Shown piece by piece: positions 61,585 through 64,000 of a DNA stretch of 64,000 bases. The notes beneath the pieces were generated by a model. It saw nothing but the letters and a program-made list of their open reading frames with translations. It did no database searches and was not told the DNA's origin. The stretch's first letter is position 1; each line of letters begins with the position of its first letter. Made by a program: the position numbers and the translations under genes. Origin of the DNA: Sutcliffiella rhizosphaerae (GTDB lineage Bacteria; Bacillota; Bacilli; Bacillales; Bacillaceae_I); NCBI RefSeq assembly GCF_917563925.1, contig NZ_CAKJTJ010000007.1, forward strand, positions 62,001-126,000, written 5' to 3'.

Positions 61585-61683
61585 TACAAAAACCCCGATA
61601 CACTTTGATATAACTCTATTCTAACAAAAAAACGCCCCGAAGGGCGTTTCTTCTAAAAAATGTAAGTGTTTTGCAGTGTCCTC

Positions 61684-61701
61684 TAAAAAAGGTGCTTTTT
61701 T
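61684..61701 (-). terminator. remaining proximal arm of the pepA terminator
   Basis: GGTGCTTTTTT (61691-61701) would pair with AAAAAAGCACC at 59980-59990, now 1.7 kb away. The IS and TAAAAA duplication sit in the original loop. Confidence 0.7.
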
Positions 61702-61710
61702 CACGCTAAC

Positions 61711-63216
61711 TTATTGTTCTTTCTGTCCAAAACGTTCTACTAATGTTACCAGGGTACGAACCATTGCCCCAGTTCCCCCGCTTGGTCCTAATTCATGTGC
61801 CGATTTGGCAGTAGCCGTCCCAGCGATATCCAAGTGTACCCATGGCGTATCCTCTGCAAACTCTCCGATAAATGTTCCTGCAAATATGGCATGACCGTCT
61901 CGACCAGGTGAGTTATTTAAATCAGCCACTTTACTACTGCGCACTCGTTCCTTAGCATGATCAAAAATCGGAAGTCTCCACAATTCTTCTCCAGCCTCGT
62001 AAGAAGCCTCCAATACTTGTTCAAACCACGATTCATTATTCGTCATTGCTCCAGTGGTATGATGTCCAAGCGCAATGATAACACCTCCTGTAAGAGTTGC
62101 TACATCAACAAGATAGTTTGCTCCATGCTGTTTTGCATACGTTACTGCATCAGCTAGCACAAGTCTGCCTTCTGCGTCTGTATTTAATACTTCAATCGTT
62201 TTCCCACTCAATGATGTAATGACATCATCAGGTTTGAACGCATCACCACTGATCATATTATCTGTAGATGCAACTACTGCAATAACATTTTGCTCAGGCT
62301 TTAGCTCGCCGATCGCTTCCATTGCTCCAAGAACGGATGCAGCTCCTCCCATATCCATTTTCATTCCGACAATCCCATCTTTCGGTTTGATGGAATACCC
62401 TCCAGTATCAAATGTAATTCCTTTTCCAACTAATCCAATCACATCAGACCAGTCTTCTTTTCCTTGATACTTTAAAACTATCATTTTTGGTGGTTCAACA
62501 GACCCTTTATTAACCGCTAGTAACGCTCCCATACCTAGCTTTTCCATCTGTTCTTTTTCAAGTATTTCTAGTTCAAAACCATACTTCTCAGCAAGGGTGG
62601 ATGCATGATTCGCAAGATCAGTAGCTGTCAACATGTTTCCTGGCAAATTAACAAGTGTACGAGCACTGTTAGTCGCTTTTGCGTAAATATGACCAACTTG
62701 AACACTTGCTTCCACTTCTGATTTATCACTATCTGTTAATAGGACAACTCCTTCAAGATTAGATTCAGGTTCATTAGATTTTTGTTTATATCCTTCAAAT
62801 TGGTAGGTTGCAAGTGGAATGGATTCACCTATCGCATGTGCAACATCCAGAACGTCCAACTCTTCTGTTACGAAAGTATCAATAGCAATAACAGATGTTT
62901 TTAGTTTGGACTCCTGCAGCGATTTGCCTACCTTACCAAACACTTTTCGAAGTTCTTCAAAAGAAAGTTTTTCTTCTCTGCCAATTCCCACTGCCAGAAT
63001 TCTTTTAAAGCTTGATTTACCAAATGTATGTATTTTTACTAACTTTCCTTTTTTCGGTGAAATATCTCCATCTTTCAATAAGTGTGTTAAGTGACCATCA
63101 AGCTGATCGTCCAACTCAGCAAGCAAACCAGCTAATTTACTATTTTTCTCCGATAGGGCAACAACTAACACTTCCTGTTGCTCCAACGTACTTTTATCAT
63201 TATGAACTATAAACAT
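61711..63216 (-). CDS. pepA: leucyl aminopeptidase PepA (M17, YuiE)
   Basis: 501 aa, the usual length. The C-terminal catalytic domain has [15 protein letters not shown] (about 263-277), M-K-M-D-M-G-G-A-A and the signature N-T-D-A-E-G-R-L (about 343-350), which bind two metal ions. Cytosolic. It releases N-terminal amino acids from peptides. Its terminator has been split by the IS element; the TIR-internal hairpin at 61625-61650 may now stop transcription. Confidence 0.96.
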   Translation of the reverse strand: MFIVHNDKSTLEQQEVLVVALSEKNSKLAGLLAELDDQLDGHLTHLLKDGDISPKKGKLVKIHTFGKSSFKRILAVGIGREEKLSFEELRKVFGKVGKSLQESKLKTSVIAIDTFVTEELDVLDVAHAIGESIPLATYQFEGYKQKSNEPESNLEGVVLLTDSDKSEVEASVQVGHIYAKATNSARTLVNLPGNMLTATDLANHASTLAEKYGFELEILEKEQMEKLGMGALLAVNKGSVEPPKMIVLKYQGKEDWSDVIGLVGKGITFDTGGYSIKPKDGIVGMKMDMGGAASVLGAMEAIGELKPEQNVIAVVASTDNMISGDAFKPDDVITSLSGKTIEVLNTDAEGRLVLADAVTYAKQHGANYLVDVATLTGGVIIALGHHTTGAMTNNESWFEQVLEASYEAGEELWRLPIFDHAKERVRSSKVADLNNSPGRDGHAIFAGTFIGEFAEDTPWVHLDIAGTATAKSAHELGPSGGTGAMVRTLVTLVERFGQKEQ

Positions 63217-63279
63217 TCCTATGCACCTCCAGCATCATTTACATCTATTATATCTGGTTTCATTTATTATTTCGAGTAT

Positions 63280-63660
63280 CTAATCATCTTCTAAATATAA
63301 AACAAGCACAGGTAACTTCGGTAAGGTATCCACTTTTTCAAAAGGGACTTTATCTATGTCTATAGGAAGTATTCCTAAACACTGTTCAATAAAAGAATGA
63401 ACTTTTTCCAAGTCAATTCCCCAGTACATTGGACGATACTTTTGAATATAGCGGGAACCGGCTTCCATCATCATTCTAGCTCCTTTTACATTTCCATACT
63501 CGTAGTGGTAGATAGCGACTGTCATTTGCAGTAAACCCTTTAAAAAATAGTTCTCCTTATCTGTCATCCATATCTCTTCTAATAAGTCATGACATGTATA
63601 ATAATCACCTTCATTAAAACAAATAAAGAATTCATAGTATTCTTCCGGGTATACATCCAT
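63280..63660 (-). CDS. DUF309 protein
   Basis: 126 aa, helical. F-N-E-G-D-Y-Y-T-C-H-D-L-L-E-E-I-W (about 15-31), then F-L-K-G-L-L-Q-M-T-V-A-I-Y-H (about 39-52), and G-A-R-M-M-M-E-A-G identify DUF309. Function unknown. No strong ribosome site: the nearest is AAGGGG, 12 bases before the ATG. Single gene upstream of pepA. Confidence 0.85.
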   Translation of the reverse strand: MDVYPEEYYEFFICFNEGDYYTCHDLLEEIWMTDKENYFLKGLLQMTVAIYHYEYGNVKGARMMMEAGSRYIQKYRPMYWGIDLEKVHSFIEQCLGILPIDIDKVPFEKVDTLPKLPVLVLYLEDD

Positions 63661-63827
63661 TCTTTTTTGCCCCTTTAATAAAAATGTCCTGCTTATATCT
63701 TAACAAAAGACATATAATCCTTCATAATAATAAGAAAATTGTTTACATATTGTTTCATGTGCTATCCAATCACGGATAGGGTATAGTAATAAAAACAACA
63801 GCCAAAGCTGGGGGGCGATTCAACAAG

Positions 63828-64000
63828 ATGGAGTTATTTTCAAATTTTCCATTATGGGCTGCATTAGCAGCTATCGGATTTGCACAATTTATTAAAGTAC
63901 CGATTCAATTTATAGCTACAAGACGAATCGATTGGTCTCTTTTAACAAGTACTGGTGGAATGCCAAGCTCTCACTCTGCTGCTGTAACTGCTCTTGCGAC
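63828..64000 (+). CDS. yuiD: YuiD, divergent PAP2 family protein, N-terminal part
   Basis: 57 complete residues before the window ends. M-E-L-F-S-N-F-P-L-W at the start, first helix (about 8-22), then G-G-M-P-S-S-H-S-A-A-V, the phosphatase-like motif of the DUF212/YuiD group. Site GGGGGG about 12 bases upstream. A small palindrome (CTATCC / GGATAG, 63762-63779) precedes a TATAGT (63782-63787). Role unknown. Confidence 0.88.
   Translation, partial: MELFSNFPLWAALAAIGFAQFIKVPIQFIATRRIDWSLLTSTGGMPSSHSAAVTALA

Larger units (their letters stand above)
59998..61683. mobile_element. IS1182-family insertion sequence, decayed, in the pepA terminator
   Basis: 1686 bp. Perfect 15-bp terminal inverted repeats GAGGACACTGCAAAA (59998-60012 and 61669-61683). 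Flanked by TAAAAA direct repeats (59992-59997, 61684-61689). Inside each end is a terminator-like hairpin (60041-60087, 61625-61650), which should insulate it from outside transcription. The transposase is on the minus strand and broken. Confidence 0.9.

Noticed and set aside
63762-63779. Operator upstream of yuiD
   Set aside because: A 6-bp palindrome near a possible -10 is too weak to claim as a site.

Overview
The window is a low-GC chromosomal stretch from a spore-forming member of the Bacillaceae. The evidence is an H-type small acid-soluble spore protein, a long gene order shared with the yug/yui/kap/mrp neighbourhood of Bacillus subtilis (as I recall that order), and gas-vesicle and class IV polyhydroxyalkanoate operons of the kind known from Bacillus (Priestia) megaterium. 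I saw no rRNA, tRNA, CRISPR array or prophage. I cannot name the species.

Layout: 0-4.5 kb is the end of a pectin-utilisation locus (pectinesterase C-terminus, LplA-type solute-binding lipoprotein, uronate-dehydrogenase-like reductase, intracellular GH28 polygalacturonase). 4.6-8.4 kb is a liaIH-liaFSR cell-envelope stress module with genes in the order liaI, liaH, liaF, liaS, liaR on the minus strand. 8.7-10.4 kb has the intracellular protease ispA and two small membrane genes. 10.6-13 kb is a PHA operon (SDR reductase, phaR, phaC and an unreported 36-codon ORF). 13.3-19.6 kb has a cold-shock protein, a dicarboxylate-type symporter, an sspH-like gene, a YugO-type K+ channel, yugN and pgi. 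20.5-26.2 kb is a complete mrpABCDEFG antiporter operon.

26.5-41.7 kb is conserved core: yugJ, yuzA, yugI, alaT-alaR, yugF, yugE, patB, a histidine phosphatase, a SodC-like lipoprotein, a cyclophilin lipoprotein, kapB/kapD, yuxJ, alkD, yuxO, a SIMPL protein and an SDR. 42-48.3 kb is more accessory. It has yuzC flanked by short inverted-repeat elements, then an operon of two ABC ATPases, a permease fused to an M1-peptidase-like domain, an ECF sigma factor and a membrane protein. 49.4-51.7 kb has two tandem SEDS (FtsW/RodA) genes.

51.8-56.6 kb is a minus-strand gas-vesicle operon, gvpP-Q-B-R-N-F-G-L-S-K-J. 56.9-64 kb has a yueH-like gene, bioY under a BirA-type operator, yuiF, a decayed IS1182-family element, pepA, a DUF309 gene and the start of yuiD.

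The most distinctive non-genic signal is a set of short mobile or repeat elements at gene 3' ends. An IS1182 copy sits in the loop of the pepA terminator. A 218-bp element sits between two copies of the hairpin at the end of the uronate-dehydrogenase-like gene. A family with GGCT...AGCC ends has four copies, one with a perfect 8-bp target duplication that includes the yuzC stop codon. Two elements share a palindromic core but have unrelated ends.
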